This document shows, piece by piece, positions 46,577 to 59,317 of a DNA stretch of 64,000 nt. Location of the stretch: positions 130,878,018 to 130,942,017 of the forward strand of contig CM043968.1 in assembly GCA_014529385.2 (NCBI GenBank), in the 5' to 3' direction. The notes under the pieces were generated by a model that made no database searches, was not told where the DNA came from, and saw only the letters and a program-made list of their open reading frames with translations. The first letter of the stretch is position 1; each line of letters opens with the position of its first letter. The position numbers and the translations under genes were made by a program. This DNA comes from Adiantum capillus-veneris (lineage: Eukaryota > Streptophyta > Polypodiopsida > Polypodiales > Pteridaceae).

Positions 46577-48401
46577 CGAAAATCCTGGAAGGCAAAACGA
46601 GACAGGATGAAAACAAGAAGATTAAACAGCCAAATTGCCATGCAAAACGAATTGCAAGAAATGAAGGAGCAACTCAAACAAGAGAGAGAGAGTAAAACTG
46701 TTGAGATTAACAAGCCGAGGAAAGCATCCTCGGGAGGATCGGTCTTGGTTGACAAAGTGCTAGAGCCGTTAGATGCTCTATTATAAGCGTACAAAGCAAG
46801 GCTAAAAACAAACCAAACTTTAGAGCAAAGATGGTTAACTTATCCTCAACCAAAAGTGGAAATGAAGCGTTTGGAAATTTGTAAACACCTCATTGAGACA
46901 GCCCAAGCATTGATTGAACCTAAGATGGTTAGAACCCCAGAACAAGAAGTTTTGATTCACAAAGAGCGAGAAAAATTAAAAATCGATGAACCAAAAAAAG
47001 TAAACGAACCCAGGCCTGAAACAATATTGTCACTGGATCATCCAATGGTACCGAATACGAGTGATGACGCTAAGTCAATGACGATGATGCCAATTCCAGA
47101 AGTTGAAGAACAATGGCCCCAACACTTATGGGAAACCATAAAAATAGAAAGAACGGAAGTGTAACGTTACAGTTTGCTCCAATTCCTGAGATTAACCTGG
47201 ATAACGGATTTTATCCGGTCGATATACAATCGTTGTATGGGGATGCGAGAACGGAGGTTTTGGTGGAAAGCAAAGCCCAATCCTTGAAAACCCTGCCTTC
47301 ATTTATAGGTGAACATGAGGCACAATCGGAGATAAGATTAGTTCCATCCCAAACGAGAACTATTCCACATATGGTTGACACAAAAAGTCTTCAAGAGATG
47401 CTGTCGACACCTATAACATGCACAATCACGCTGTCCGAACTCTTGAAAGTCAGAACACACTTATGGGAAGACATGGGGAAACATTTGGAGCACAAGGGAG
47501 TAAAGATTCCTCTTCCGACAAACCCTACGGGAGAAGAAAACAAATGGGAAAGTCAAACCAGTGCCCATAAACAAGGTTGGAGATAACTGTGAAGGCGAAG
47601 AGGGGAATACAACCCTACTTGTGGAATATCAGGATATAAAAACGATAGCTATCCTAGATAGTGGAGCGGGAGTGGCGATTGCTACCAAGAAAATCTGAGA
47701 GAAGTGGGGCCGACCAGCTCTCAGGAAAACGAGAATGAAACTGCAACTCGCAGATGGGTATGTAGAGAGACCATTGGGAATCCTGGACCAAATAGTCATA
47801 ACTTCGTGTGGAATTAACTATGAGCACACCTTTGCTATGGTGGATTTCGGGAAAACGAACAACTTTGATATTATTTTGGGACAACCTTGTATGTGTCAAC
47901 TCAAAATGATACAAGATTGGGGGTATGACCAAATCTACCTAAGGCACGAAGAGCTAATAACGAAGATCAACATGAAGGATCACAACTATAGAGACGTTGC
48001 AAAAACACCAGTGCAAGAATTTAATTCAACCACTGTAAATGAAAAAGAAATACCTGCATGGATGCAAACGAAAGCGCATGTCTGGATGTGTGGAGCATCT
48101 GATTGTGGAGTGATAATCAAAGAGGAATGCGTTTTGGAAAGATCCGTAGATGATGAGCTTATTTCCCAGAACCTTTTCCTGAACATTTATTTGAGCCATT
48201 CGGGTGGACTCAAATATTGTCAACCTTGGACATATGTGTTAACGAATGTACACCTACGAAATTTTGTGACAAAGAAGGATACGACCTAGTAACGTTGCAA
48301 ATGGCTAGCGTCATCCTTGAGTCACGATCGGAGAGCGAGGAACAAGAAGAACCTCCACGGGAGACCGAGTGTAAAAGAATAATTGAGACGAGATATCTAT
48401 A
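46577..48401 (+). pseudogene. pol: element E protease (first) and flanks
   Basis: After a coiled-coil-like, charged stretch (about 46590-47160) comes a retropepsin: AILDSGAGVAIATKKI at about 47649-47696, then LQLADGYVERPLG and FDIILGQPCM near 47870-47895. A TGA at 47696-47698 interrupts it. This is the normal protease, placed between Gag and RT. Downstream, 47900-48401 is a C-terminal extension with no known domain and stops at 48287 and 48400. Confidence 0.8.
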
Positions 48402-50467
48402 GTGAACGATAGGAATCGAACAAAGGAGGAATCCACGGATTCACTATGCTGTGACCTTCCATCACTGGACGAGGAAATCCAACTGATAGAGGCTGATGAT
48501 GAAAGATCAAGCGCATCAGAGACGAATAGGAAATACAGGTCAAGACAGGACAGGTTTTACGAGTTTCATAACCAAAAACATAGTCGACGGGAGCGGTATA
48601 AATCCAAGAGAACTAGGAAATCAAGGGCGAATAAGCATAATCCGATGCCTATTGTCGATGACAGAACGGGATATCTAAAGCTTGTCAAAGCTGAGGATTG
48701 TGTCAAAGACGAAGTCACTGGCTGGTTTATCAAAACTAAACCGCAGAAAAACAACAAGAAGAACAGACACAAGAAGCAAACGACTAAGTCGCAGAAAGGG
48801 GGGAAAACAAAGTTTGGAATGACCAAAACAGAGAGGAAAACAGAGTATAATAAGCTGAAGCGAACCCTCAGAGACATATGAATGACTGACTTTGAAACGA
48901 ATGAGGACACGAGTTCTGACAAGATGGATGCACCGTCCCATTATAAGAAGTATACCATACAAGATAGGAAAATCATAGTGCAACAACCTATGAGGGAATT
49001 GAAGGAACCGGGCACATCGTATGACGGTCTTGAAAAAGCCAAACGAATAGATCTAGCGGAGCCAAGAGGAGATCCAAAACCTGCATATATTGCCACGGAT
49101 CTTAGTGAAGAAGAGCAAAAGCTTTTGGTAGCTACTCTTAAACAATATAGAGATGTGTTTGCATGGTCATACAAAGATCTTAAGGGGGTGGGTCTTAGTA
49201 TCTGTCAACACACGATACCCCTTAAGAATGACGCCAAACCCAGTAGACAATGTCCCTATACTTATAATGAAACATTTGCCAAAAAGATCAAGAAGGAGAT
49301 AGATAAACTTAAGGAGGCAGAGTTTATTTAAGAAATTGAGTACACCGAATGGGTTTCACCGATTGTGGTGGTCCTGAAGAAAAATGAAAAGTTAAGAGTG
49401 TGTGTCAATCTCAAGAAAGTAAACGCTGCTACAATTTGGGACAATTATCTCCTACCCATTACTGATCATGTAATAGAAAGGGTGGCAGAAAAAGAGGCAT
49501 ATAGTTTCTTAGATGGCTTTTTGGGTTACAACCAACTCGCGATAAAGCCAGAGGATTAGCATAAAATGGCTTTTGCAACCGAATGGGGTATTTTTGCATT
49601 TCGGGTAATCGCTTTTGGCCTAACAAATGCACCAGCCACATTTCAAAGACTGATGGGTCATGCTTTTAAAGAATATCTAAGACAGTTCTTAGAAATTTAC
49701 ATGGATGACCTGTGTGTTCACTCCCTTGTAAGACTGGAGCACATAGAGCACTTGACCAAGGTGTTCGAAAAATGTAGACTGTATAGGATTTGCCTGAATC
49801 TGAAGAAATGTGTCTTCATGGTAAGACAAGGCAAAATATTGGGACATATAGTGTCCAAAAATGGTATTTCGACAGACATGGAGAAGATCAGCGTCATTGT
49901 TGATCTACCAGGACCAGTAAAGATAAAGGAGGTACAGGCATTTATGGGCCATTGTGGATATTATTGCAGATTTATCTACTCATACGCTATAATTGCAAAA
50001 CCACTTTACGCTCTGATAACTAAATTTGAGTGGACAGAGGAGTGCGAGGAAGCTTTCCAAACGTTGAAGCAGAGATTAATTTCCGCTCCAATTTTGAAGG
50101 CTCCAGATTGGGAGAAGATATTTCACATCCACGTAGATGCATCAGCTTATGCAATAGGATGCATACTTGCACAACCTGGAGAGAACAACATGGATTTTCC
50201 AATAGACAACTAAACAATGCAAACAAGAATTACACAACAACTGAGAGGGAGGGATTGGGTATGGTCTACGCAGTGAAAAAGTTTAGACACTACTTACTTT
50301 CCAATAAATTTGTATTCTTCATTGATCACCAAGCACTGCTGTACTTAGTAAACAAACCTTGCAGTACGGGGAGAATTGTTTGATGGTTCATCATACTGCT
50401 TGAGTTTGACTTCACGGTAGTAGTCAAGAAAGGAACTACACACCAAAGAGCAGATCATTTATCTAGA
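48402..50467 (+). pseudogene. pol: element E basic linker, RT and RNase H
   Basis: 48402-48881 is a Lys/Arg-rich linker. RT follows in the same frame: [61 protein letters not shown], and an intact catalytic YMDD in IYMDDLCVHS near 49700. RNase H is near 50110-50460 (HIHVDASAYAIGCILAQ, then DHQALLYLV in a shifted frame). Stops at 48879, 49329, 49557 and 50381 and a frame change near 50200 break it. Confidence 0.85.
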
Positions 50468-51252
50468 ATGATGCCTAGAGAAAACCCTGTAGGAGTTGAT
50501 GATGATTTGCCAGATGCATATCTTTTCAACATAGAAATGGTTCCAAGATGGAGCGAGGATGTAATTCCTTTGCTGACTATCGGGTCAATGAATGTGACAA
50601 GACAACCATCTACCATTGTAGCATCTAGATCATTGGTAATGTTGGCGGGAAGGCTATACAATCAAGGATCGGATCAAATCCTTAGGCTTTGTGTTGAATC
50701 GAGTGAACGGGAATTGTACCTAAACCAAGCTCATGTACAAACAACGGGGATTCACAATGGGCATGCACAGATGTATCAAAGATTGATGATAATGGGTGTG
50801 TATTGGCCGAAAATGCGACATGTGTTCATATGCATGTCAAATCTTGCGTTAAATGCACGCTTCAAAAGCCAATAGAGCACGCGACTCTATTCAAATTATC
50901 TGTAGCACCCTGATGGAGTAACTACATTGTTGAATACCTCACCACCAGGATACTGCCTGAGGGGATGAGTAGATCACGAATCTAAACGATCACGAAAGAG
51001 GCATAAAACTATGTACTGATTGAGGACACTCTTTACAAGAGGGGAAAAGACAATCAATTGAGAATGTGCGCGACTGAAGAGGAATACATTTCTATCTTAG
51101 AGCAAGCACACGGCGGACAAGCTGGTGGACATTTCTCAGACAAAACGGCCAAAGCAATTCTTATTGCAGGCATATGGTGGCCTACGCTATTCATGGACGC
51201 AGAAGAGTTTGTGAAATGATGTGACGATTGCCAGAAAACAAAAATTCCTAGA
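50468..51252 (+). pseudogene. pol: element E: two tandem integrase zinc-binding (HHCC) modules
   Basis: Module 1 (about 50635-50860) reads LAGRLYNQGSDQILRLCV ... AHVQTTGIHNGH ... GVYWPKM ... CVKC, with the Cys pair at 50845-50856 in a shifted frame. Module 2 (about 51010-51235) reads LIEDTLYKRGKDNQLRMC ... AHGGQAGGHF ... GIWWPTL ... CDDC (51220-51231). The two align along their length (LY-G-D--LR-C, QAH, GH, WWP/YWP, CxxC), so they are paralogous. A single module is normal. Three stops and a frameshift lie in the region. Confidence 0.75.
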
Positions 51253-53289
51253 GTGCGAGATGATATGCCCTTAAGGCCAATGATGGAGGCAAGAGAGTTT
51301 GCAAAATGGGGAATAGATTTTGTAGGACCGATAGCGCCTCTGGGATATAAAACGCACACTCAATACATTATTGTGTCAAGAGATTATCTAACAAAATGGG
51401 TGGAAGCTAAAGCAACAACCAGAAATGATGCAAAAACGACAGCACAGTTTTTGTATGAGAACATTTTCACCAGATATGGCTTACCAATTGAGCTCGTGAG
51501 CGATAGAGGCACTCACTTCATCAATGAGGTGATCGAATTCCTATTGGACGAATTCATGGTAATTCACAGGAAGTCTGTCCCCTATCACCCACAAACGAAC
51601 GGCCAAGCAGAAAGTACGAATAAAATTTTGGTGACAATTCTCACCAAAATTGTTGGCGAATCGAGAACTGATTGGGATCAAAAGCTGCATTCGGTTTTAT
51701 GGGCATATAGAGTAGCTTACAAAACATCGATCGGAACGACTCCGTTCAACATGGTTTATGGAATTCAAGTGATTTTGCCACTTGAATTCCTTATCCCCAC
51801 GCTTCGAATCGCTAAACAATTAGAATGGACAGGCCATGAATTATCCAATCAGGTAGATGCCCTGGAAAAACTGGATGAAACTAGATTGAGAGCCGTTGCA
51901 TCAATCTACGCGCAAAAACGAAACATGAAATCTTTCTTTGATCAACATGTTATCAGCAAGGAATTTTCTATTGAGGATTACGTCTTAATGTATACCCTGA
52001 AACAACATTCCATGAAACTCAAAAAGCAAGGAAATGGACCCTATGTGATTCATGACATATCATCTAGCTGTGCCATCAAACTTGCGACATTAGAGGGAGA
52101 GAAAATGACTAACTCGATTAGTGGTTGCAGACTAAAGAAATACAACATACCACTAACCACAGAGATGCTTGCCAAAATACACGCTGCGAAGGAGCGCAAG
52201 AACAAAGCAAAGGAAACAAAAGCTCAAGTGCAAGAAGAGGCCAAAGTCAGGATTCTAAAAAGAAAACAAACATTACAACAAAAAAGACTTTCTCCACCAA
52301 CAGACATGGCTCAAATTCCTTTGTCTATAATTCAAACTGATGAGCACTGGGAAACAGGAATCGATGTTCGTATCAATGTCAGACTCATGCATGGCAGATA
52401 TCAGCGAGCATTGATTGACATAGGATCAAGAGTCAATGCGGTCAACTTCTCCACTTACAAGATGCTTATAGATGAACCCCTCGTGCAATCCACACGTGAT
52501 CTACAAGCAGCAAAAGGTGCAACAATGCCAACATTGGGGATAGTAAACTTACCAATCAATCTTGATGGAAATAGTTGTCCTCATCAATTTTTTGTAATGA
52601 AAGACGGAGAAATCAGAGAATCCATATGCTTGGGAGTTCCATGGATGAGAACGTACAATGCAGTCACTGAATGGTCAGAACACGCGTTAAGGTACACACA
52701 CGACTCTAACGTGTACATGACTCCATTCGCCAAAATAGATCACTCGTGGCCGAGTATCCCCATCGACAATAAGAAACCGGCTAATCAGCCAAAAACACCA
52801 CCAAAGGTTATTCAGAAGGTCTGGATAAAGAAAACATTGTTGACCACCAAACCAAGCAAGATCTGGCTACCTAAGGACAAACTCCAGACGGAAGCAGCAT
52901 CATCTCCAAGACCTACAGAAGTTACTCCAAAGTGGAAATGACAACCAAAACTGGAGAACACTAAAGTTTCAACGACAGAGCTCAAAAGGAAACCCAAAAC
53001 TCAAAACAAGAAGCCCGAATCTCCCAAATGGAATTGGAAACCGGTGAAAACTAAAGCGAAATCTGTAAAGATGCAACAAACCACATATAAATGGGTTTCA
53101 AAAATAGTTGCCGTCACAACACCAACAATCAGGGAAAGAGAAATTCAACTGCAAGCTCTCCTGTTCCATAAACAGCTACCCTCGCCAGCAAAAGCTCCTG
53201 TTTTAGTCCTCGCATCTTGCACAACACATTGTTACCCAATGCATTGTCTCAAACATCAAAATAGGGCCACATTACACGGCCATGCATAG
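51253..53289 (+). pseudogene. pol: element E integrase core fused to a second retropepsin-like domain
   Basis: A 562-residue open frame (51253-52941) starts with the integrase core: Asp 22 (GIDFVGP), Asp 84 (VSDRGTHF) and Glu 120 (NGQAESTNK), spaced D-61-D-35-E. After a GPY-like module (NGPYVIHDI) and a Lys-rich linker comes a second aspartic-protease-like domain at about residues 365-490. It has ALIDIGSRVNAVN with D389-I-G-S392, then ATMPTLGIVNLPI, QFFVMKDG and LGVPWM (460-465). The protein continues after TGA 52939-52941 in the same frame to 53289 as a basic tail. Ty3/gypsy elements normally have one protease, before RT. Confidence 0.78.
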
Positions 53290-53345
53290 AAACAGATTTC
53301 AAAACCCATGCACATGCACCCAACCTTCGTCCGGGACGACTCAGA

Positions 53346-53360
53346 CAAGGAAGGGGGGAG
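53346..53360 (+). other. internal polypurine-tract copy, just after pol
   Basis: CAAGGAAGGGGGGAG shares AAGGAAGGGGGGAG with the 3' tract at 59304-59317. It lies 56 bases after the pol stop and far from any LTR. Confidence 0.6.
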
Positions 53361-55595
53361 TAATTGATGAATCTAGCAACAGTCAGGGCCATTAAGGGAT
53401 CAAACGTGTATATATGTACATAATGTGTGTGGTTTTTCATTATTTAGAGTTCACTTTCGAACATATTTGATCAAAACCTGGCATTTTTAGCGTTTTTTGT
53501 ATCATCCGACCAGCATAAAATGAGCTGTAATGACAAAATCCGGAGCATTGGGATGCTTCTAGAGAAAATATATGCTTAGGGGTGAGTATAATAATTTTGG
53601 CTAACTTTTGCCAGTTAATAAGTATTTTCAATTTATTTTGTTTGATTTTCGTTAATAAACATCAAAAAGTAAAAAATCTCGCTCACAAGTGTCGGAATCA
53701 AGTTCTGGAAGCAAACGCCGAAGTATCATGATAAGGTTATCAAGCATGAAAGATATGAAGCTAATCTGAAGATGTCAAATTTCGGCCTTACTGATCATGA
53801 CTACATTTCGCCAAAATCGCATCAAATGGTCATACAACAAACGGTTCGACCCACAAGTGGTATGCAGATTATATCGGGATCAAAGGTGAGAAAAATTAGC
53901 CCTGTGTCATCTCGGGAAGATATAGGTCAGGTAGGCCAAATTCTAGCTCATTGTTCATTTTCACCTTTTGAGAGAGAAGGAGAGAGCTTTTTGACCTAGA
54001 GTGAGCTGTCACATTTCTACCCCGTACGGACGATCGAAGCCATCATTTCACACCAGATTTCACAGGTATGTTCCCTATCAAGTAAAGATCAAGTCTATTA
54101 CGCATGCAAGCGCGAATCATTGCACAAACGAGCGAAGGGATCAAATCAAAGTCGGATCGGGTCAAAGAGGTCAAGGGCCCTTAGATCCATCCAATCAAAA
54201 CTTTTTTCAGCCACAGAACACATCAATGTGCTCCCCACAAGGTCAGGAACAAATCCATGTGGTCAAATCACAATTTGGTGGTGGTACACCGATCGCCACT
54301 GACAAAATTTGGGACAGATCTTGCAAAACACCTCCCCTTAGCATCGCCTACAATCTGCTGGTATCAAAATCAATTTTGGTCTCCATGGTACGATCGCGAT
54401 CGGTGCCCCCAGATGCAGATTTTGCAACTTTTGACTTGGCCCATGCTTGGAACTCAGTTAAAAGTACACTCTCTTGAATTTTCAAGGAAAATGCACAAAT
54501 TTTGCTCATGGAATGGGCCCAATTTGTCAAACACAACCAAAAAGGGAAAAAATTGACCTACAACTACCAAAATCCTGTAAAAAATAATGATGGATGGTTT
54601 GAAAGGTACACTTGTCCGACTGAGAGTCAGAACAGTTGTAGAAACCCTACAAGTGCAAATATAGTCGTTTCAGTCTCGAATGATCACACAAAGATAGAAT
54701 TGGAGCCGAGCCAATGCCAAAGACCAAAAGGTTACTTAGGGATGCTCAAATATCACATGGATATCCAAGGAATGCCTGAAAAATGCGCAAATCTGGAAAA
54801 CCTCCTAAGACAGGGTATAAAGTGCCTGATAAGGTCAAAATCAGACAATGGAGTAGGCTGATGGTAGCAGAACATCATGGAAGCAGAGGGAGCTCTTAAA
54901 CTAACTTCAAATAACTCCAGGATCCATCCAAAATTCATCAAGAAAACCCAATATGGTTAGACTTAGTAAAATATGGTCAAACAATGAAAAATTGCACTAA
55001 TTTGTTCATTTTAAGTCCAAACTTGGAAATAAATCATCAGTGGGCTAGGCAGGCTTAAGGGTTCATGACCATCTAGTTTTCACCAAAAATAGGCCCAGAA
55101 CACCGATCGCGATCGGTGTACCTCAGCTTCAGATTTTGACAAAAACCTATCAGATCCCTTGAATACATCTTGTTCAAGTCACCAACCAAGTTTCAAGCCA
55201 TTTGGATATCAAAAACTCATGAAAAGTCAGAGTCTAGTCCAAAACCCACTTGTAACCCAGAAATGGGACTTGTAAACTTAAAAGTGGTTCAAATGACACA
55301 TAGAGTGGATCAAAATGACCCTCCAACTATCAGCAACACATTCATGTGATCAAATCTAAATTTGGCCTTAGAACTACGATCGCGATCGGTGTACCTCAGA
55401 CCCAGAATTGGCTCAGATTTTTATCAGTCAAAGCTCTAGTCTTCCTAGTCCCACTGGTGAAATATGGACAAGAATGGATGAAATTTGTTCAAGTTATGAT
55501 CAGTTTTAACTTTTGAACTGTTTTTTTACTAAAAGTCTAAATGCGATTGATTGCGAAGGAAAAATCCTGACAGCTTGTGCTTCTCCTGACACAGA
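53361..55595 (+). other. non-coding spacer of element E with palindromic motifs
   Basis: 2.2 kb without a supported gene. CGATCGCGATCGGTG occurs at about 54391, 55104 and 55377. The copy at 55100-55119 is a perfect 20-bp palindrome. Short open frames (for example 54001-54477) have no recognisable domains. Confidence 0.65.
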
Positions 55596-58500
55596 ATGCC
55601 TCGCCAAAAGAAAGAAAGGCAGTGGACAACAACACCATATGAAGTGGAGGAGCTCGCCACAAACGAAAAGGATCACATCTCGGATGAAATACTTGCTCAA
55701 ATCCCTGACCACATATTCATCTCGAAGTTTAAGGATGCGGATGGTGACTTGGTAAAGACAACTATCATGCCACGGGAGATATGGAATCTGCACCAAAGGC
55801 CGGAGGTAATAGAGGCAGTGCGAGCTGTACACTTGGAGCAATTTTTCAGATTACAGCCATGGGGAATAGATTACATGAGGGCCCACGAGCTCATGAGCTC
55901 GATACAATATGATGGGCAGGCAATGCTCACACACAAGGATTGGTCGAAGGTGAAAGTAAAGATCACGAAGAAAATCATCAACAAAGCTTTACATTTCCTT
56001 CCAGGGAAACACGATTTGCTGGCGAAGACAAAGTCACTGGACAATGAGAAGGCATTCGTCAAAGCAAAGGGAAATAAATACAAATACAGTGACATGATTT
56101 ACGGAGAGCTGGAATTGCCGATGAGATTGATATCTCAGCATTTCAGAGTACAAAAGCCTCCTCGTTACACCGAGCCAATCCGGCACATTGCCGTAGTCAT
56201 GGCTCTAACAATGACAGAAAATAGAACCATTCGCTGCGACTACAATTCTTACATTCTGGACAATCTGATTGAAGCAAATTTAAAAAGCTCGGCAAAAAAC
56301 AAAAGCTACATGAGTGCAGGGCCGATGCTAACCAGAATAGCATACTAGGCTTTGGGAATGATCAAAGATTTTCCAGCTACCAGCTCTCAAACGACCCTGA
56401 TCCAGAAAGCCAAGCTGGTTGCTCATTCCGTAAGGACGACCCCTGGCGCGACATCATCGCGCTTAGCAAAGGCCACCAATACAAGTTCTAGTGATGAAGA
56501 AAAAACAGAGACAGATGATGAAGGAAAGTCTCAAGATTCTAAAGACAAAGTGCCTTCAGAGTTTGAGGAAAGCGAGGAGGAAGACTCCACAAAGCAGCTA
56601 GAGAGAAAAATAAGTGAGAGAAGTGCAGTACCGCAGTCGGACATGCAAAAAGCATATGCGGAAGCTCCAAAAAGAGTCGAGGAAAGATGAACCAAATTGC
56701 GGGTTGACAGACAGGCTCGAGCGGCTGAAACACAACATGCACAAAAAAGAAGATTCGAAAGGGAAAGGCAAGAAAGGATAGAAAATGCAACTCGCCTACG
56801 GGCTGAGAAGCAAAGGTTAGAAGCAGAACAGAAGGCTGTGGAAGTGGACCTTTCTTCGCAGTCCACTGAAGGAACAAAGGAGAAAGATGCGGCTGATGAG
56901 ACAAATCAAGCGGAACAGCTTAAAAAGATCCAAAGAGACAGGAATCTGGAAGCGTGACGGGCGGCGGATCTCAGCTGCCAAAGAATGAGCCAAATTGCGG
57001 GTTGACAGACAGGCTCGAGCGACTAAAACACAACAGGCACAAAAAAGAAGATTCGAAAGGGAAAGGCAAGAAAGGATAGAAAATGCAACTCGCCTACGGG
57101 CTGAGAAGCAAAGGTTAGAGGCAGAACAGAAGGCTGTGGAAGTGGACCTTTCTTCGCAGTCCACTGAAGGAACAAAGGAGAAAGATGCGGCTGATGAGAC
57201 AAATCAAGCGGAACAGCTTAAAAAGATCCAAAGAGACAGGAATCTGGAAGCGTGACGGGCGGCGGATCTCAGCTGCCAAAGAATAATCAAGATCTTAAAG
57301 GAAAGAAAAGCGGAAGCATTGGCTTCGCAACAAGGATAAGAGACTTCCAAGAAGAGACATGTACGAGAAGAATCAAGTCCACCTCCTTCATCGCCCAAAT
57401 CACCTCCTCCCTCGCCTAGAAAATCGCCTCCTCCATCACCAAAATCTCCTCCTCCCCCCCCTTCTCCATCGAACAAAAAACAGCCAACTCCTCCCCCTTC
57501 AACCTCGCAAAAGGAAGTTATACCACCTACAGAATCCATCGGATACCAAGAGCTGGATTTGATTACAAGCAAACTTTATGGGAATTAGAACGGCAGTTCG
57601 AGTGTCAGCATGTACAGGAAAAGGAAAGGCAGGTACAGGAAGCCCAACAAAAGCAAGCATCATGGCAAGAAGAGTTAGAGAGCCTGAGGACGCAACTAGA
57701 ACGCACAACAGAGGAAAGAGACCTTGAGCGACAGCAGGCTCAGTCTCTAATCAAAGACTCGGTGGACGTCAAGACAGACTTAACAGCCAAAGAGAAGGAG
57801 TGCCAAGAGCTGACGGCAAGAGTCCAAAAAGCAACAGAGCAGCTTGCCTACGAGAGTGCAAGATTCCAAAGACTTAGCAGTTCCTAAAGCACTGTCAAAG
57901 GAACTTTGACGACTTTAATGGCGAATCAGGAACCTGCTGGGGCATTGGTCTCCACATCTGACGATGCCACGATAGTGAACACTTTAGCAGTGCTAAAAGC
58001 AGAGCTCAAGCAAGAGAAGCTTCAAAGGCAGCTGCTCGTATCAGGGATGGTGGCCCAGAAGGCGGCAAATGAGCTAAAGTTAAAAGAAATGGAGCAGCAA
58101 CTAACTCAAGCAAGCGCCGAACTGCAGATTCAGAAGCACATCGGTGACACGCTGCTAAAGGAAAAAGGAGATTTGGTTTTTCAACAGCAAATCAAAGCAG
58201 ACAAAGCCCACACTCAACCACAACTTCTGCCTGGACAACAAGTGCCAGATTTGCCTGGAACATCATACCAAGGGCAACAGGAGCAAGAATTTGAAGGGCC
58301 TGATCTGGATATAAGAGATAAGCTCAATGAGAGCATTCAGAACATGCCAGAGGGGCCAGCCAAGGAGTACATGCTCTACAAAAACAAGATACTGGAGTCA
58401 GCAGCCCTAGCATACCTACAACCAAAAGAGCAGGTGGAAGGATTTGGCCATGAGTACCTCCCGCTTCCTCTACTGTGCCATGAAGAAATTTTGTGGAAGG

Positions 58501-59279
58501 AAAAGATGTGGCCAGCCTTGCCACGAAAAAAAGAAGGGGGTTACGAAGGCATTGCACTCACAGTGGAAGAAGCTCAGGTGCCTGTCGATGACCACCCCAA
58601 GTGGAAGCAGAAGTGGTTGGACAAAAGGCCACAGGATCTAACAAATTACCACAACGCTCCTCAACATATACAAATAGATCCTACATTCTGCCCAGTCCCT
58701 CGAAGACGCACTTGGAAATATTTCACCACATGGAAGGGGTCAAGGCCGCACAAGTTGAATTACCCGGTTCTGACAGCGCAGCAACCCCCTACGGTGGCCT
58801 ACATGGTCAGCACACTGAACTCAACAGTCACTTTGCTGCAGGATGTCCCCGATTTGGCGTGCCAGATGTTAATAAAGATAGCCCGGATAATCGTCACCTG
58901 CATCCAGGTGTTTAAATACACTGAAGGCGACGATCATCCGTGGAATCTGTTCTTGGAAGGACGCAGAGGCATCTGCTGGAATCTACAGGATTCAACGCCA
59001 TGGAACATCTTGATGGCCATTTACTCAAGGCTAATGTACCTGCCCTCACATTACTTGCAGACATTTGAAGAGGCCTTCGTCACAAGATTCTTCGAAATGG
59101 ATTCAAGGATTTTCCATCCTATGGCGAAGGACCTCAAGGCAAGGTACGTAGCATACCAACACACCTTATCAAAAAATCCATTCATACAACATCAAGAAGC
59201 CATCGAATTCATCCTGCGAACAAGAAGTTTTTCAGCGACACTCACTTCATTAGAGCCACATCAATGGCCAAAGCATTGA
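55596..59279 (+). pseudogene. element E post-pol accessory gene (coiled coils, Pro-rich stretch), unknown function
   Basis: ATG 55596 opens a 250-residue globular region (LEQFFRLQPWGIDYMRAHEL, YGELELPMRLISQHFRVQ). After a stop at 56346 (possible CAG to TAG) the same frame continues as an acidic Ser/Glu segment and a strongly charged coiled coil (RLRAEKQRLEAEQKAVEV). This is followed by a Pro-rich stretch with SPKSPPP-type repeats (57384-57500). A second coiled coil follows (about 57590-57880). The C-terminal 457 residues (57906-59279) contain a Trp-rich globular region (RRTWKYFTTWKGSRP). A 298-bp tandem duplication (56687-56984, 56985-57282) shifts the frame. No signal peptide or membrane span is seen, so it is not an envelope-like protein. 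I do not recognise the family. Confidence 0.65.
56687..57282 (+). repeat. 298-bp tandem duplication in the accessory gene
   Basis: Two nearly identical copies (GATGAACCAAATTGCGGGTT / AATGAGCCAAATTGCGGGTT at their starts). The length is not a multiple of three, so the duplication itself breaks the frame. It is a late event. Confidence 0.92.
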
Positions 59280-59303
59280 ACATGCACGAGGGCGTGCAAG
59301 GAT

Positions 59304-59317
59304 AAGGAAGGGGGGAG
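59304..59317 (+). other. 3' polypurine tract of element E
   Basis: AAGGAAGGGGGGAG directly before the LTR start TGTTTGG. Confidence 0.88.

Noticed and set aside
55596-59279. Envelope-like protein (expected in this position in some Athila elements)
   Set aside because: No signal peptide, membrane span or Cys-rich ectodomain is visible; the protein has coiled coils and a Pro-rich stretch instead.
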